NCBI RefSeq assembly: GCF_003610915.1
Contig: NZ_NSDJ01000001.1
Coordinates: 4,030,001-4,094,000 of the forward strand
From: Rahnella variigena
GTDB lineage: Bacteria; Pseudomonadota; Gammaproteobacteria; Enterobacterales; Enterobacteriaceae
Reading direction: 5' to 3'
Length of the DNA stretch: 64,000 nucleotides
The notes under the pieces were generated by a model. It was not told the DNA's origin. It saw only the letters and a list, made by a program, of their open reading frames with translations, and made no database searches. Of the stretch, positions 10,553 to 19,391 are shown in pieces. A program made the translations under genes and the position numbers. The first letter of the stretch is position 1. Every line of letters starts with the position of its first letter.

Positions 10553-11767
10553 TTAAGGAACCTGCTGATTAATCTCAATGCTGACCTGACCGTTGCCGGA
10601 AAAATCAGTCAGCGGACTGTCGCCGTACCAGTCACCAGAGGCTGGCGTTGCCAGACCGTTCTGTGAAATACGAACGCGTACTTTTAATTGATGCAGCGAA
10701 GAAAGCAAGCGTTCCGGCATCATTGCGTTACTGTCATCGACAGTAATCGCCAGCGGGAAGCGGCTCAGCGGCAGCTTTTTCACCGCAACCGGTACCGGAC
10801 TGCTGCCATCTGTTACGGAAATAAAGACCGTGCCATCCTGCGGAAGTTTCTCCTGCGCATCCGCAGAAAGCGTCACGTTTACCGCCAGTTTAACCTGATC
10901 AAGACCGGCTTTTTGTTTTGCCTGCGCAATACTGGCGTTAACCATCTCAAGGCGTTTATCACCGGCTGGCAGAATTTTCTGCATAACTTCCCACGCGCCA
11001 ATGGCTTGCGGATAATGACCCTGCTCATATTCATTATAGGCCAGCAGACTTAACACACGCAGATCACCCTGAGATTTTTCCAGCATACTGCGTAAAAGAT
11101 TGCCGCCGGTAAGGTTATCTTGCGGATCAGAAGAACGGGTCAGCACTTCGGCATAACCCAGTTTCACTGACATATCGTTCGGCGCAAGCTGATACGCATG
11201 AGCATAAGCCTGCGTCGCGGTGGCGGCATTATTGAGCGCCATCCCCACACGGCCAAGCATCACCCAGTCCTGCACATTATCTGGATTTGCCTGTAAATCG
11301 GTACGCAATCCGAGCCCTAAATCCTGCACATCCGCAGCCGTCAGCGGCGCACCGTGATCATCGGCAATACGATGGCGCAAATCCGGCATGTGCTGCATGA
11401 CCTGATTCCACGCACTCACCTGGCCCAGCCCCCCGGCATAGAGATATAAACCCAGCGTGATGACAACCAGCAGGATAGCGCCGGGCACCAGCGTCCAGCG
11501 GCCAATCGGCTGAATGGCAGCAGGCGCCTGACCCGCCGGAATATCGGTCAGTAGGTTTTCCTGCAATTCCTGAATATGCGCCGGACGCTCGTCTACCACG
11601 CCTTGCGCTTCGTCTTCTTCCAGCTCAGTCAGACGGTGATGATAAAACGCTTTATTCAGCGCATCGCGGGACGTGTGTTCCGCGCGGTCGCCGCGAATAA
11701 CCGGCACAATAAACAGCGCCAGGGCAATAACCAGCATCACTACAATGCACAGCCAAAAAATACTCAT
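10553..11767 (-). CDS. ccmI: Cytochrome c maturation protein CcmI
   Basis: CcmI presents apocytochrome c to the CcmF/H haem-ligation complex. The 404-residue protein has two N-terminal membrane segments, around residues 1-22 and near 97-115, flanking a short acidic segment. A TPR-rich periplasmic domain and a C-terminal beta-rich domain follow. In E. coli this part is fused to CcmH; here it is a separate gene whose ATG overlaps the ccmH stop (ATGA). Confidence 0.9.
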   Translation of the reverse strand: MSIFWLCIVVMLVIALALFIVPVIRGDRAEHTSRDALNKAFYHHRLTELEEDEAQGVVDERPAHIQELQENLLTDIPAGQAPAAIQPIGRWTLVPGAILLVVITLGLYLYAGGLGQVSAWNQVMQHMPDLRHRIADDHGAPLTAADVQDLGLGLRTDLQANPDNVQDWVMLGRVGMALNNAATATQAYAHAYQLAPNDMSVKLGYAEVLTRSSDPQDNLTGGNLLRSMLEKSQGDLRVLSLLAYNEYEQGHYPQAIGAWEVMQKILPAGDKRLEMVNASIAQAKQKAGLDQVKLAVNVTLSADAQEKLPQDGTVFISVTDGSSPVPVAVKKLPLSRFPLAITVDDSNAMMPERLLSSLHQLKVRVRISQNGLATPASGDWYGDSPLTDFSGNGQVSIEINQQVP

Positions 11768-12249
11768 GATCCTTTCCTGTCGCTGTCTTTAAGTAACTGC
11801 GCCAGGCGCTGTCTCTCTTGTTCTGACATTTCTTCAGTCGTATTTTGCAAACGCACTTCGCCCCGGCGGGAACGCATAAAAATCATGGCTGCGCCGATAA
11901 TGACCACCAGCACCGGCCCGAGCCACAATATAAAGGTGGATGGCGTCACCGGCGGTTCGTAGGTCACAAAGTTGCCGTAACGTGCGACCATGTAATCCAC
12001 GATTTGCTGTTTGTTCTGCCCCTGCTGAAGCAGCTGGAAAACTTTGGTGCGCATATCCGCCGCGATAATAGAATCCGATGCTGCAATATTGGTGTTCTGA
12101 CATTTCGGACAGCGCAGCTGCGCCGTGATATCACGGTATTCCTGCTCCTGAGCCGGAGAGGAAAACTGATAAGTATCAATGGCAGCGAAGGCGCTGATAC
12201 TCAGCATCATGCCCAGCAGCAAAGCAGGTAATGAAGAAATCAGCTTCAT
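11764..12249 (-). CDS. ccmH: Cytochrome c maturation thiol-oxidoreductase CcmH
   Basis: CcmH keeps the CXXCH cysteines of apocytochrome reduced during haem ligation. The 161-residue protein has a signal peptide (cleavage near AFA-AID), the LRCPKC motif with Cys47 and Cys50, and a single membrane anchor near residues 104-124. It ends in a polar tail. It corresponds to only the N-terminal half of the fused E. coli CcmH. It overlaps both neighbours by four bases. Confidence 0.94.
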   Translation of the reverse strand: MKLISSLPALLLGMMLSISAFAAIDTYQFSSPAQEQEYRDITAQLRCPKCQNTNIAASDSIIAADMRTKVFQLLQQGQNKQQIVDYMVARYGNFVTYEPPVTPSTFILWLGPVLVVIIGAAMIFMRSRRGEVRLQNTTEEMSEQERQRLAQLLKDSDRKGS

Positions 12250-12797
12250 GCATTGCCTCCGTATTTTTTGTATAGCGGCAATACTTCGTTCTGCCAGACT
12301 TTTTCATTCAAATCACCGGCATGGCGATAACGGATTATGCCTTTTCCGTCGATCAGGAAGGTTTCCGGCGCGCCGTACACACCGAGATCCAGCCCTAACA
12401 TGCCGTCGCCGTCGTACAGACTCAGCATGTAAGGATTGCCCAGTGTATTGAGCCAGCTGACCGCTTTCTGCCGGTCGTCTTTGTAGTTCAGGCCAACCAC
12501 GCGTACACCTTTCGCCGCCAGCGTATTCAGATAATCATGCTCGGCGCGGCAGGTCGGGCACCAGGTCGCCCAGACGTTCAGCAACATGGGTTTGCCGTCG
12601 CGCAATACCGACTGATCGTAGGTTTTACCGGCCTGTGCCAGTGATTCCAGTTTAAACACCGGCACAGGTTTGCCGATCAGCGCAGATTCCAGCAGTGTCG
12701 GATCGTCGCCGTTGGCATTGCGCGTCAGTTGCACCAGAAAAGCCGCAGCCAGCGCCAGGAACAAGATCAGCGGAATAAAGAGGAGTTTACGGTTCAT
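12246..12797 (-). CDS. ccmG: Thiol:disulfide interchange protein CcmG (DsbE)
   Basis: A membrane-anchored periplasmic thioredoxin-like protein that transfers electrons from DsbD to apocytochrome c or CcmH. The 183 residues begin with a membrane anchor (about 5-23). The active site NVWATWCPTC places the cysteines at 80 and 83, and the GVYGAPETFLID cis-proline segment is typical of the family. It is cotranscribed with overlapping ends in ccm. Confidence 0.96.
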   Translation of the reverse strand: MNRKLLFIPLILFLALAAAFLVQLTRNANGDDPTLLESALIGKPVPVFKLESLAQAGKTYDQSVLRDGKPMLLNVWATWCPTCRAEHDYLNTLAAKGVRVVGLNYKDDRQKAVSWLNTLGNPYMLSLYDGDGMLGLDLGVYGAPETFLIDGKGIIRYRHAGDLNEKVWQNEVLPLYKKYGGNA

Positions 12798-14767
12798 GCT
12801 TCATCAGCCTCCGCCAGACCTTGTTTCTTGAGTTTTTTACTCATGCGATAACGCGGATCGAGAATACACAGTACGCCACCGGCCGCCATAAACAGGCCGC
12901 CCAGCCAGATCCAGCGGACAAACGGTTTGTAGTATAAACGCACCGCCCACGAGCCGTCGTCCATCTCTTCACCCAGCGCTGCATACAGGTCACGCGCCAG
13001 ATTGCCGTCGATCGCCGCTTCAGTCATCATACTGCGCGCCACACTGTAGAAGCGTTTTTCAGCATGCAGCGTGGTGACTTTCTTGCCGTTCTGCGTGACA
13101 TCGATATTCGCCTCACCGCCGGTATAGTTCGGGCCGGTGATGTCGCGAACGTCGCGGAAGATAAAGTGATAATCATGAATATCCACGGTATCGCCGGCCT
13201 TCATGCGCACATCACGTTCAACACTGTAATTCTGGCTAAAGGCGATGCCGATAACAGTCACCGCCACGCCGAGATGGCCGAGCACCATGCCCCAGTGGCT
13301 GCGGGAAAGTTTGGTCAGGCCGCGCCAGAACGTATGACGGTGCGTCGCGCGCTCGTGCAGTTCCATCAGCGTGAGCACAATCACCCACACCGACATCAGC
13401 AGACCGACCACGGTCATGCCAACAATTTTGTCCTGCAATAACCACGGCAGAAGAATCGACAAGACCAGCGTGACGACCAGCGCAACACCCAGACGACGCC
13501 ACAGTTTGCTGGGCTCATCACGACGCCAGCGTACCAGCGGGCCGATCCCCAGCAGCAATGCCAGCGGAGCCATCAGCCAGGTAAACATCGTATTAAAGAA
13601 AGGTTCGCCGATAGAAATACTGCCCAGTCCGAGCTGTTTGTGGATAAGCGGCAACAATGTTCCGAGCAATACCACCAGCATCGCCGCCACCAGCAGCACG
13701 TTATTACCCAGCAGATAGCTTTCGCGAGAGTGCAATTCGTGCCGGCTTGGCGCACGCACCGAGTTGCCTTTGAAGGCATACAGCAGCAGCGAGCCGCCGA
13801 TCACAATCACCAGATACGCGAGAATAAACATGCCGCGCGCCGGATCTGAGGCAAACGAGTGAACCGAAACCAGCACGCCGGAACGCACCAGGAAAGTCCC
13901 GAGCAGGCACAGCGAGAAGGCGGTGATCGCCAGCAACACCGTCCAGGCTTTGAACGTCCCGCGTTTTTCGGTCACGGCCAGCGAGTGGATCAGCGCTGTC
14001 CCGGCGAGCCATGGCATAAAGGAGGCGTTCTCAACCGGATCCCAGAACCACCAGCCGCCCCAGCCTAATTCGTAATATGCCCAGGCAGAACCGAGCACGA
14101 TACCGATGGTCAGAAATACCCACGCAGCTTGTGTCCACGGACGCGACCAGCGCGCCCACGCGGTGTCCAGACGTCCGGCCATCAACGAGGCAATGGCAAA
14201 CGCGAACGCCACTGAGAAACCGACGTAACCCATGTACAGCAATGGCGGATGGAAAATCAGCCCGATATCCTGCAACACCGGATTCAGGTCACTGCCGTCT
14301 ACCGGGAAATTCGGCAGCGAGCGGATAAACGGATTCGACGTCAGCAAAATAAACAGCAGGAATCCGCCGGTGATCATGCCCATCACTGCCAGCACGCGCG
14401 ACACTGCATCCTGCGGCATACGGCGGCTGAACAATGCCACGGCGAGCGTCCAGCAACTGAGCAATAACACCCACAGCAGCAGCGAACCTTCGTGTGCGCC
14501 CCAGGTCGCCGCCACGCGGTAATACACCGGCAGACGGGTATTGGAGTTATTGGCGACATACGCGACGGTGAAATCATTCACCACAAACGCATGGACCAGA
14601 ATGGCAAACGCCAGCACGATGCAGGCAAACATCCCGTAAGACAACGGACGCGCCATCGCCATCATCCGGTTATCCTGCCGCGCCGCGCCCCATTGCGGGT
14701 AAATACTCAGTAACACCGCCAGACCTAACGCCAGACAGAGTGCAAATGTTCCCAGTTCCGGCATCAT
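12794..14767 (-). CDS. ccmF: Haem lyase subunit CcmF
   Basis: A polytopic inner-membrane protein that ligates haem to apocytochrome c. The 657 residues include many membrane spans. The tryptophan-rich periplasmic motif reads [18 protein letters not shown], and a large periplasmic loop lies near the C-terminus. The start MMPELG matches the family N-terminus. Length is that of enterobacterial CcmF. Confidence 0.97.
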   Translation of the reverse strand: MMPELGTFALCLALGLAVLLSIYPQWGAARQDNRMMAMARPLSYGMFACIVLAFAILVHAFVVNDFTVAYVANNSNTRLPVYYRVAATWGAHEGSLLLWVLLLSCWTLAVALFSRRMPQDAVSRVLAVMGMITGGFLLFILLTSNPFIRSLPNFPVDGSDLNPVLQDIGLIFHPPLLYMGYVGFSVAFAFAIASLMAGRLDTAWARWSRPWTQAAWVFLTIGIVLGSAWAYYELGWGGWWFWDPVENASFMPWLAGTALIHSLAVTEKRGTFKAWTVLLAITAFSLCLLGTFLVRSGVLVSVHSFASDPARGMFILAYLVIVIGGSLLLYAFKGNSVRAPSRHELHSRESYLLGNNVLLVAAMLVVLLGTLLPLIHKQLGLGSISIGEPFFNTMFTWLMAPLALLLGIGPLVRWRRDEPSKLWRRLGVALVVTLVLSILLPWLLQDKIVGMTVVGLLMSVWVIVLTLMELHERATHRHTFWRGLTKLSRSHWGMVLGHLGVAVTVIGIAFSQNYSVERDVRMKAGDTVDIHDYHFIFRDVRDITGPNYTGGEANIDVTQNGKKVTTLHAEKRFYSVARSMMTEAAIDGNLARDLYAALGEEMDDGSWAVRLYYKPFVRWIWLGGLFMAAGGVLCILDPRYRMSKKLKKQGLAEADEA

Positions 14768-15258
14768 GAGCGGTCATTTCCTTTATCGTTACCCACATAA
14801 GCCGAAGCTGGCCCTTTATGGTTTTCTTTCATGGCGTCGGCAACTTCCGGCGGCACATATTTTTCGTCGTGTTTCGCCAGAACCTGAATGGCATTCACTA
14901 CATTTCCCGGCTCCATCACGCCCTGCGCCACCACGCCCTGCCCTTCGCGGAACAGATCCGGAAGGATGCCGTTATAAGTCACGGCAATCGCGCCGCGCGC
15001 ATCATAAATTTTAAAACTCACCTGCAGGCTTTTCGGATCACGCTTCACCGAACCGGGCATCACCATCCCGCCGATACGCAGGCGCTGGCCGACCGTCGGC
15101 ATCTCGTGGTTTTCGCCTTTACCTTGCAGAATTTCACTGGGTGTATAGAACAAATCAATATTCGAGCGCAGCGCGTACATCACCAGTGAAATGCTCAGAC
15201 CAAGGCCAATCAGCACCACCAGCGCCAGCGACAAACGCTTTTTACGACGTGGATTCAC
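14764..15258 (-). CDS. ccmE: Periplasmic haem chaperone CcmE
   Basis: CcmE carries haem covalently on a histidine between CcmABCD and the CcmFHI lyase. The 164-residue protein has a basic start, one membrane anchor (about 9-29) and a beta-barrel domain. The VLAKHDEKY motif puts the haem-binding histidine at residue 130. Overlapping ends with ccmF and ccmD indicate a single operon. Confidence 0.97.
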   Translation of the reverse strand: MNPRRKKRLSLALVVLIGLGLSISLVMYALRSNIDLFYTPSEILQGKGENHEMPTVGQRLRIGGMVMPGSVKRDPKSLQVSFKIYDARGAIAVTYNGILPDLFREGQGVVAQGVMEPGNVVNAIQVLAKHDEKYVPPEVADAMKENHKGPASAYVGNDKGNDRS

Positions 15259-15515
15259 AATAACTTCTCCGGGGAAGTGTCCGGTTCCAGCGGTGACGTC
15301 TGCGCGCCTTGCTGTTTTTTAGACTGAGACTGACTAATACGTTTTTCGCGTGCCTGACGGCGGCGAACTTCATCGAGGATCTGACGGCGCTGAATAAAGG
15401 TATGCGCCACCAGCGCAATCAGGGAAATCAGTGTCGCCGCGACCGACAGCCACACATAAAATGCATAGCCGCCCATCGCAAAGAAATCATGCCAGCTGGA
15501 GAATGCAGGGCTCAT
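15255..15515 (-). CDS. ccmD: Cytochrome c maturation protein CcmD
   Basis: A small membrane protein that helps release holo-CcmE from the CcmABC complex. Its 86 residues contain the typical [14 protein letters not shown] segment, one membrane span, then a basic helix RRRQAREKR. It is longer than E. coli CcmD (69 aa) through a polar C-terminal tail rich in Gln, Ser and Glu. Confidence 0.93.
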   Translation of the reverse strand: MSPAFSSWHDFFAMGGYAFYVWLSVAATLISLIALVAHTFIQRRQILDEVRRRQAREKRISQSQSKKQQGAQTSPLEPDTSPEKLL

Positions 15516-16249
15516 CCGCGGCGCTCCTTATTCACAAGACCGGCCACCCACGGACGCAGACGCTCCTGAACCAAAATCAGGTTACGTAAACGCATCAGCG
15601 TCAGGGTAATAAAGAAGAAGAGATAACCGAAAATCGCCCAACGTAGCGGATAACGCATACTCGGGTCGATGGTCTGCTGCATGTTGGTCGAGCCCTGATG
15701 CAGCGTGTTCCACCACTGTACGGAGTAATGGATGATGGGAATGTTCACCACGCCGACCAGCACCAGAATACCGGCGGCACGGCCAGCCAGACGGCGGTCG
15801 TCGAAGGCGTTATACAACGCAATCACGCCAAGATACAGGAACAGTAACATCAGTTCGGACGTCAGGCGTGCATCCCACACCCACCAGGTGCCCCACATCG
15901 GTTTGCCCCACGCGGAGCCAGTAACCAGTGCGATAAACGTGAAAACAGCGCCAACGGGTGCCATTGCGGATACCACCATGTCGGACATTTTCATCTGCCA
16001 CACCAGCCCGATAAAGGCCGCAATCGCCATCGAACTGTAAATGCCCATCGACCAGATCGCCGCCGGAACATGGATATACATGATCCGGTAACTGTTCCCT
16101 TGCTGGTAATCTGGCGGTGCATAACCAAAGCCCCACACCCAGCCGATCAGCAGGCAGGCAATACCCAAAATTCCGAGCCAGGGAATGAACCGGCCACAGA
16201 CGTGGTAAAGCCGTTCAGGCCTTGCGAGTTGATGTAACCATTTCCACAT
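15512..16249 (-). CDS. ccmC: Haem transport/handling protein CcmC
   Basis: CcmC presents haem to CcmE on the periplasmic face. Six membrane spans and the tryptophan-rich motif WGTWWVWDARLTSELMLL identify it. The 245 residues match family length. Upstream ccmB normally adjoins or overlaps ccmC. Here 330 bases including an ERIC repeat lie between them, so ccmC may have weakened coupling or its own promoter. Confidence 0.96.
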   Translation of the reverse strand: MWKWLHQLARPERLYHVCGRFIPWLGILGIACLLIGWVWGFGYAPPDYQQGNSYRIMYIHVPAAIWSMGIYSSMAIAAFIGLVWQMKMSDMVVSAMAPVGAVFTFIALVTGSAWGKPMWGTWWVWDARLTSELMLLFLYLGVIALYNAFDDRRLAGRAAGILVLVGVVNIPIIHYSVQWWNTLHQGSTNMQQTIDPSMRYPLRWAIFGYLFFFITLTLMRLRNLILVQERLRPWVAGLVNKERRG

Positions 16250-16460
16250 TGTTATCGTTGCTCACTATAAAATGTCACTGTGTGATGCCATGGAGCCTCA
16301 CCGGGCTCTTATGCGGTCAGTTAAAATCATCCGCAGTTATTATCGGCGTCTCTATTGTTCACTATAGAGAAGTGTGATGTTAGTCAAAGGTTGCGATTTT
16401 TCTTCTCTATTGTAACGACACGTAAAAAAAATTCTGTGTTAAGGCCAGCGTAAAAGTTAA

Positions 16461-16579
16461 CCCTAAATAATTCGAGTTGCGGGAAGGCGGCAAACGACGT
16501 CATCCCGATGAGCTTACACAAGTAAGTGATTCGGGTGGCGAAGAGCAGCCAACGCATCTGCGGTTCGAAGTATGACGGG
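16461..16579. repeat. ERIC-type intergenic palindrome, copy 3, inside the ccm operon
   Basis: About 119 bp in the same orientation as the other two copies. The central stem is CTTAC-acaa-GTAAG within CCCGA...TTCGGG, and the outer arm TTCGAGTTGC pairs with GCGGTTCGAA. It ends immediately before the ccmB stop codon (16580-16582), so it is read within the ccmB-ccmC transcript. The remaining 16250-16460 shows no gene. Confidence 0.88.
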
Positions 16580-17239
16580 TTAGTGAACGCTGACTCGCAA
16601 GGCGGCCGCGGTGGCAAAAGGAGTCAGAGTGGCACTCCCCGCCAGCATCGCGCCAAGGATCGCCAGATAGCCGCCGATGGGCATCGACATCGACGCCGCA
16701 TCAATCGCGCCGGTGGCAAAAATCAGCACCGGAATATACAACGGCAGCACCAGCAAACTCAGCAGAACGCCGCCCTTGCGCAGTCCGACGGTCAGCGCCA
16801 CGCCAATCGCACCGATAAAACTCAGCGTCGGCGTCCCCAGTAAAATCGTCAGCGCGACGGCTTTCCAGGTTTCAAAATCCAGAGAAAGCAGCAAGGCAAT
16901 CAGCGGGGAGAGGATCAGCAATGGCAAACCGGTTACCACCCAGTGAGCACATACTTTCCCCAGAACCGTGAGCGCCAGCGGCGATGGCAATAACAACAGC
17001 TGCTCAAGCGTGCCATCGAGATAGTCATCACGGAACAACCTTTCCAGCGCCAGCAAAGAAGAAAGCAGCGCCGCGACCCAGACGATACCGGGTGCAATCC
17101 GCGCCAGCAGTTTCGGCTCAGGACCAATCCCCAGCGGGAACAGCGTAATGACAATCAGGAAGAACCACAGCGGGTTAATGATTTCGGCACTTTTGCGAAA
17201 GGCAATTTTCAGCTCGCGGCGCAGAACCTTAGTAAACAT
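16580..17239 (-). CDS. ccmB: Haem ABC exporter permease CcmB
   Basis: The membrane subunit of the CcmAB transporter, whose ATPase activity releases holo-CcmE from CcmC. The 219-residue protein has about six hydrophobic spans and the family N-terminus RRELKIAFRKSAEIINPLWF. The ERLFRDDYLDGTLEQLLL block is diagnostic. The stop codon directly abuts an ERIC repeat, so the extreme C-terminus VSVH may have been set by that insertion. Confidence 0.95.
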   Translation of the reverse strand: MFTKVLRRELKIAFRKSAEIINPLWFFLIVITLFPLGIGPEPKLLARIAPGIVWVAALLSSLLALERLFRDDYLDGTLEQLLLLPSPLALTVLGKVCAHWVVTGLPLLILSPLIALLLSLDFETWKAVALTILLGTPTLSFIGAIGVALTVGLRKGGVLLSLLVLPLYIPVLIFATGAIDAASMSMPIGGYLAILGAMLAGSATLTPFATAAALRVSVH

Positions 17240-17260
17240 TCTGTTTATTTTCCTTTCGCG

Positions 17261-17887
17261 TCACGCCAGCTCAGCGCTGGTCAGACGAATTTTTCGCACA
17301 TCGCGGTTAACGCCCTGTAAATCCTGATGCGTGGTCAGCAATACCATTCCGCCCTGCTGCGCGTGTTGTTCAAACAGTTCAATCAGCGTGGACACGCCCT
17401 GTTTATCAATGGCGGTCAGCGGTTCATCGAGGATCCACAGCGGTGCGTCACTCAGCCACAAACGCGCCAGCGCCACACGCCGTTGCTGCCCGGCGGACAT
17501 TTGCGCCACCGTGACATCCTCATAACCCAGCAGGCCGACATTTTCTAACGCCTGGTAAATAGCATCAGCACTGGCAGTTCCGTTCACGGACTGATAGAAG
17601 GCAAGGTTTTCATACGCAGTAAGCACTGACTTAACGCCAGGCTGATGACCGAGATACAACAGTTGCTGATGGAAAACGTCGCGCTGGCGGCGGGTATTCA
17701 CGCCCTGCCAGCGGACTTCACCGGCCTCCGGAGAAGACAATCCGGCAAGAATTCGCAGTAAACTGGTTTTACCGGCGCCGTTGCGGCCTTCGATTTGCAC
17801 CATTTCACCCGGTTCGATCGTGAAACTTAAGCCGCTAAACAAGGTACGCTCATCGCGTACACAGCTCAGGTTAAGGGCTTCAAACAT
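17261..17887 (-). CDS. ccmA: Cytochrome c biogenesis ATP-binding protein CcmA
   Basis: The ATPase of the CcmAB complex, first gene of the ccm operon. The 208 residues hold Walker A GRNGAGKT (34-41), the ABC signature MSAGQQRR, Walker B LWILDEP and a switch histidine in LLTTHQDL. Length is nearly that of E. coli CcmA. It reads divergently from yfdC, so the operon promoter should lie in 17888-18100. Confidence 0.96.
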   Translation of the reverse strand: MFEALNLSCVRDERTLFSGLSFTIEPGEMVQIEGRNGAGKTSLLRILAGLSSPEAGEVRWQGVNTRRQRDVFHQQLLYLGHQPGVKSVLTAYENLAFYQSVNGTASADAIYQALENVGLLGYEDVTVAQMSAGQQRRVALARLWLSDAPLWILDEPLTAIDKQGVSTLIELFEQHAQQGGMVLLTTHQDLQGVNRDVRKIRLTSAELA

Positions 17888-18135
17888 GGTGATGTCTCTT
17901 ATTTTTCACAAGCGCGCATCATATCACAGGCGTCAGGCGCGACGCAGCTTAGGGGGCCACAGTTTACAGGGTTGAAAACCCTGAAATCCAGCAAACAATC
18001 CGCAAAATGTCCCATAAGGTTCATGGGTTAATGGTTTGTAACTTTTCTGTATATCTCTTCATAATCTCGCAGCCTCGCCTATGCTTATCTCGGAACATAT
18101 TGAAAACCACTTTGACGTACTTTTGGGGAATTACC

Positions 18136-19053
18136 ATGACCGCCGAGAAACAACACCCTGACCACAAAGATGTCGACAGCGACGAACATTCTCAGGGCAA
18201 AGAGATTGAAACCGGAGAAGAGAATTTACCGTCGAAAGCGGCTGCTGTGCATGAAGTCATCCGCATGGAGGGTGAGAAAGAACTTGAGCGCGACGGACAG
18301 GCATTGCTGTGGTCGGCGATTGCCGCCGGACTTTCTATCAGCGCCTCGCTGATGGCAAAAGGCATTCTTCACGCCCGCCTGCCCGACAGCCCCGAACGTT
18401 TCTTTATCGAAAATATCGGTTATACCGTCGGGTTCATAATTGTCATCATGGCGCGCCAGCAGTTATTTACCGAGAACACGGTCACCGCCGTATTGCCTGT
18501 GATGCAAAAAACCACCGGCAGAAACATTCTGCTGCTGTTGCGGTTGTGGAGCATCGTGCTGGCCGGTAACGTCATCGGCGGCGGACTGGCCGCACTGGTG
18601 TTTCATCTGGTGCCGTTCTTCGATTCCGCCACTGACGAGGCATTTCGCACTATCAGTCTGGAGATCATGGAAAAAGACCCCGAGGGCATGTTCGTCGGCG
18701 GCATGGTGTCCGGCTGGTTGATTGCCACCATGGTCTGGATGATCCCGTCCGCAGGCACTGCCAAATTGTGGGTGATTATGCTGATGACCTACATGGTGGC
18801 GATTGGTGACCTGACGCACATCGTGGTCGGATCGGTAGAAGTGCTGTATCTGGTGTTCTCGGGCGCCATTCCCTGGTACGAATTTATCTGGCCATTCGCC
18901 CTGCCGACGCTTGCCGGAAACATCATCGGCGGCACCTTTATCTTCGCACTGATCAGCCACGCGCAAATCCGTAACGACATGAGTAATCAGAAGAAAGCCA
19001 AAGCGAAGAAAGAGGAAATGGAAGCGGCGAAGAAAGAAGCGTCAAAACCCTGA
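18136..19053 (+). CDS. yfdC: Formate/nitrite transporter family inner-membrane protein YfdC
   Basis: A member of the FNT channel family of unknown substrate. The start at 18136 follows TTGGGGAA and gives 305 residues. A hydrophilic, acidic N-terminal tail (about 55 residues) precedes six membrane segments. The protein ends in a Lys/Glu/Ala-rich charged tail. yfdC next to argW is the arrangement in E. coli as well, so this is the conserved left boundary of the island. Confidence 0.9.
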   Translation: MTAEKQHPDHKDVDSDEHSQGKEIETGEENLPSKAAAVHEVIRMEGEKELERDGQALLWSAIAAGLSISASLMAKGILHARLPDSPERFFIENIGYTVGFIIVIMARQQLFTENTVTAVLPVMQKTTGRNILLLLRLWSIVLAGNVIGGGLAALVFHLVPFFDSATDEAFRTISLEIMEKDPEGMFVGGMVSGWLIATMVWMIPSAGTAKLWVIMLMTYMVAIGDLTHIVVGSVEVLYLVFSGAIPWYEFIWPFALPTLAGNIIGGTFIFALISHAQIRNDMSNQKKAKAKKEEMEAAKKEASKP

Positions 19054-19087
19054 CTGGCGACTAAACGACCAAACAGACCCCTGACGC

Positions 19088-19126
19088 CTTATTATTGCGA
19101 GAAAAACGAGTATACTACGCGGGCGC
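19088..19126 (+). promoter_or_regulatory. Probable argW promoter
   Basis: TATACT (19111-19116) is a near-consensus -10 box. The weak CTTATT at 19088-19093 stands 17 bases upstream. The following ACGCGGGCGC is a GC-rich discriminator typical of stringently controlled stable-RNA promoters. Initiation would be about 20 bases before the tRNA. Confidence 0.65.
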
Positions 19127-19143
19127 TTTCCACAGGCGCCCGT

Positions 19144-19218
19144 GTCTCCTTAGTTAAACGGATATAACAAGCCCCTCCTAAGGGCTAGTTACAGGTTCGA
19201 TTCCTGTAGGGGACACCA
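19144..19218 (+). tRNA. argW: tRNA-Arg (anticodon CCT)
   Basis: A 75-nt cloverleaf. The acceptor stem GTCTCCT (19144-19150) pairs with AGGGGAC (19208-19214). The anticodon stem AGCCC/GGGCT encloses loop CTCCTAA with anticodon CCT at 19177-19179. The T arm is ACAGG-TTCGATT-CCTGT, with an encoded CCA at 19216-19218. It closely resembles E. coli argW, a known integration target for prophages and islands, and sits after yfdC as expected. Confidence 0.97.
19198..19217 (+). other. Left attachment repeat in the argW 3' end (att core)
   Basis: CGATTCCTGTAGGGGACACC, the T loop to CCA end of argW, recurs at 63224-63243 with a single T-to-A difference. An integrase gene starts 174 bases downstream. This is the normal layout of a tRNA-targeted genomic island; the intact tRNA is kept on the left side. 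Confidence 0.88.
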
Positions 19219-19391
19219 TACATACCTCATCTGAAGTCTATCGAAATCAATAAAACCCCCTTGTAATCTGCACGAAACCTCCAATGTCGACAATTCTATG
19301 TCAACTGGCATCTACCCATTTCAACGTAAATCAATACGTCTATGGGGCCTTATAGGGGGCTTATTCTGTTCAATGAAAAATGAGGCCCCCA

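Noticed and set aside
11834..12103. 89-codon minus-strand frame inside ccmH
   Set aside because: Alternate frame of ccmH with no ribosome-binding site or family features.
2761..16579. The repeated intergenic units as a CRISPR array
   Set aside because: Only three copies thousands of bases apart at gene ends, with palindromic ERIC architecture and no spacers.
19121..19141. GGGCGC...GCGCCC hairpin just before argW
   Set aside because: Could look like a yfdC terminator, but it has no T-run and lies in the expected discriminator and leader of the tRNA transcript.
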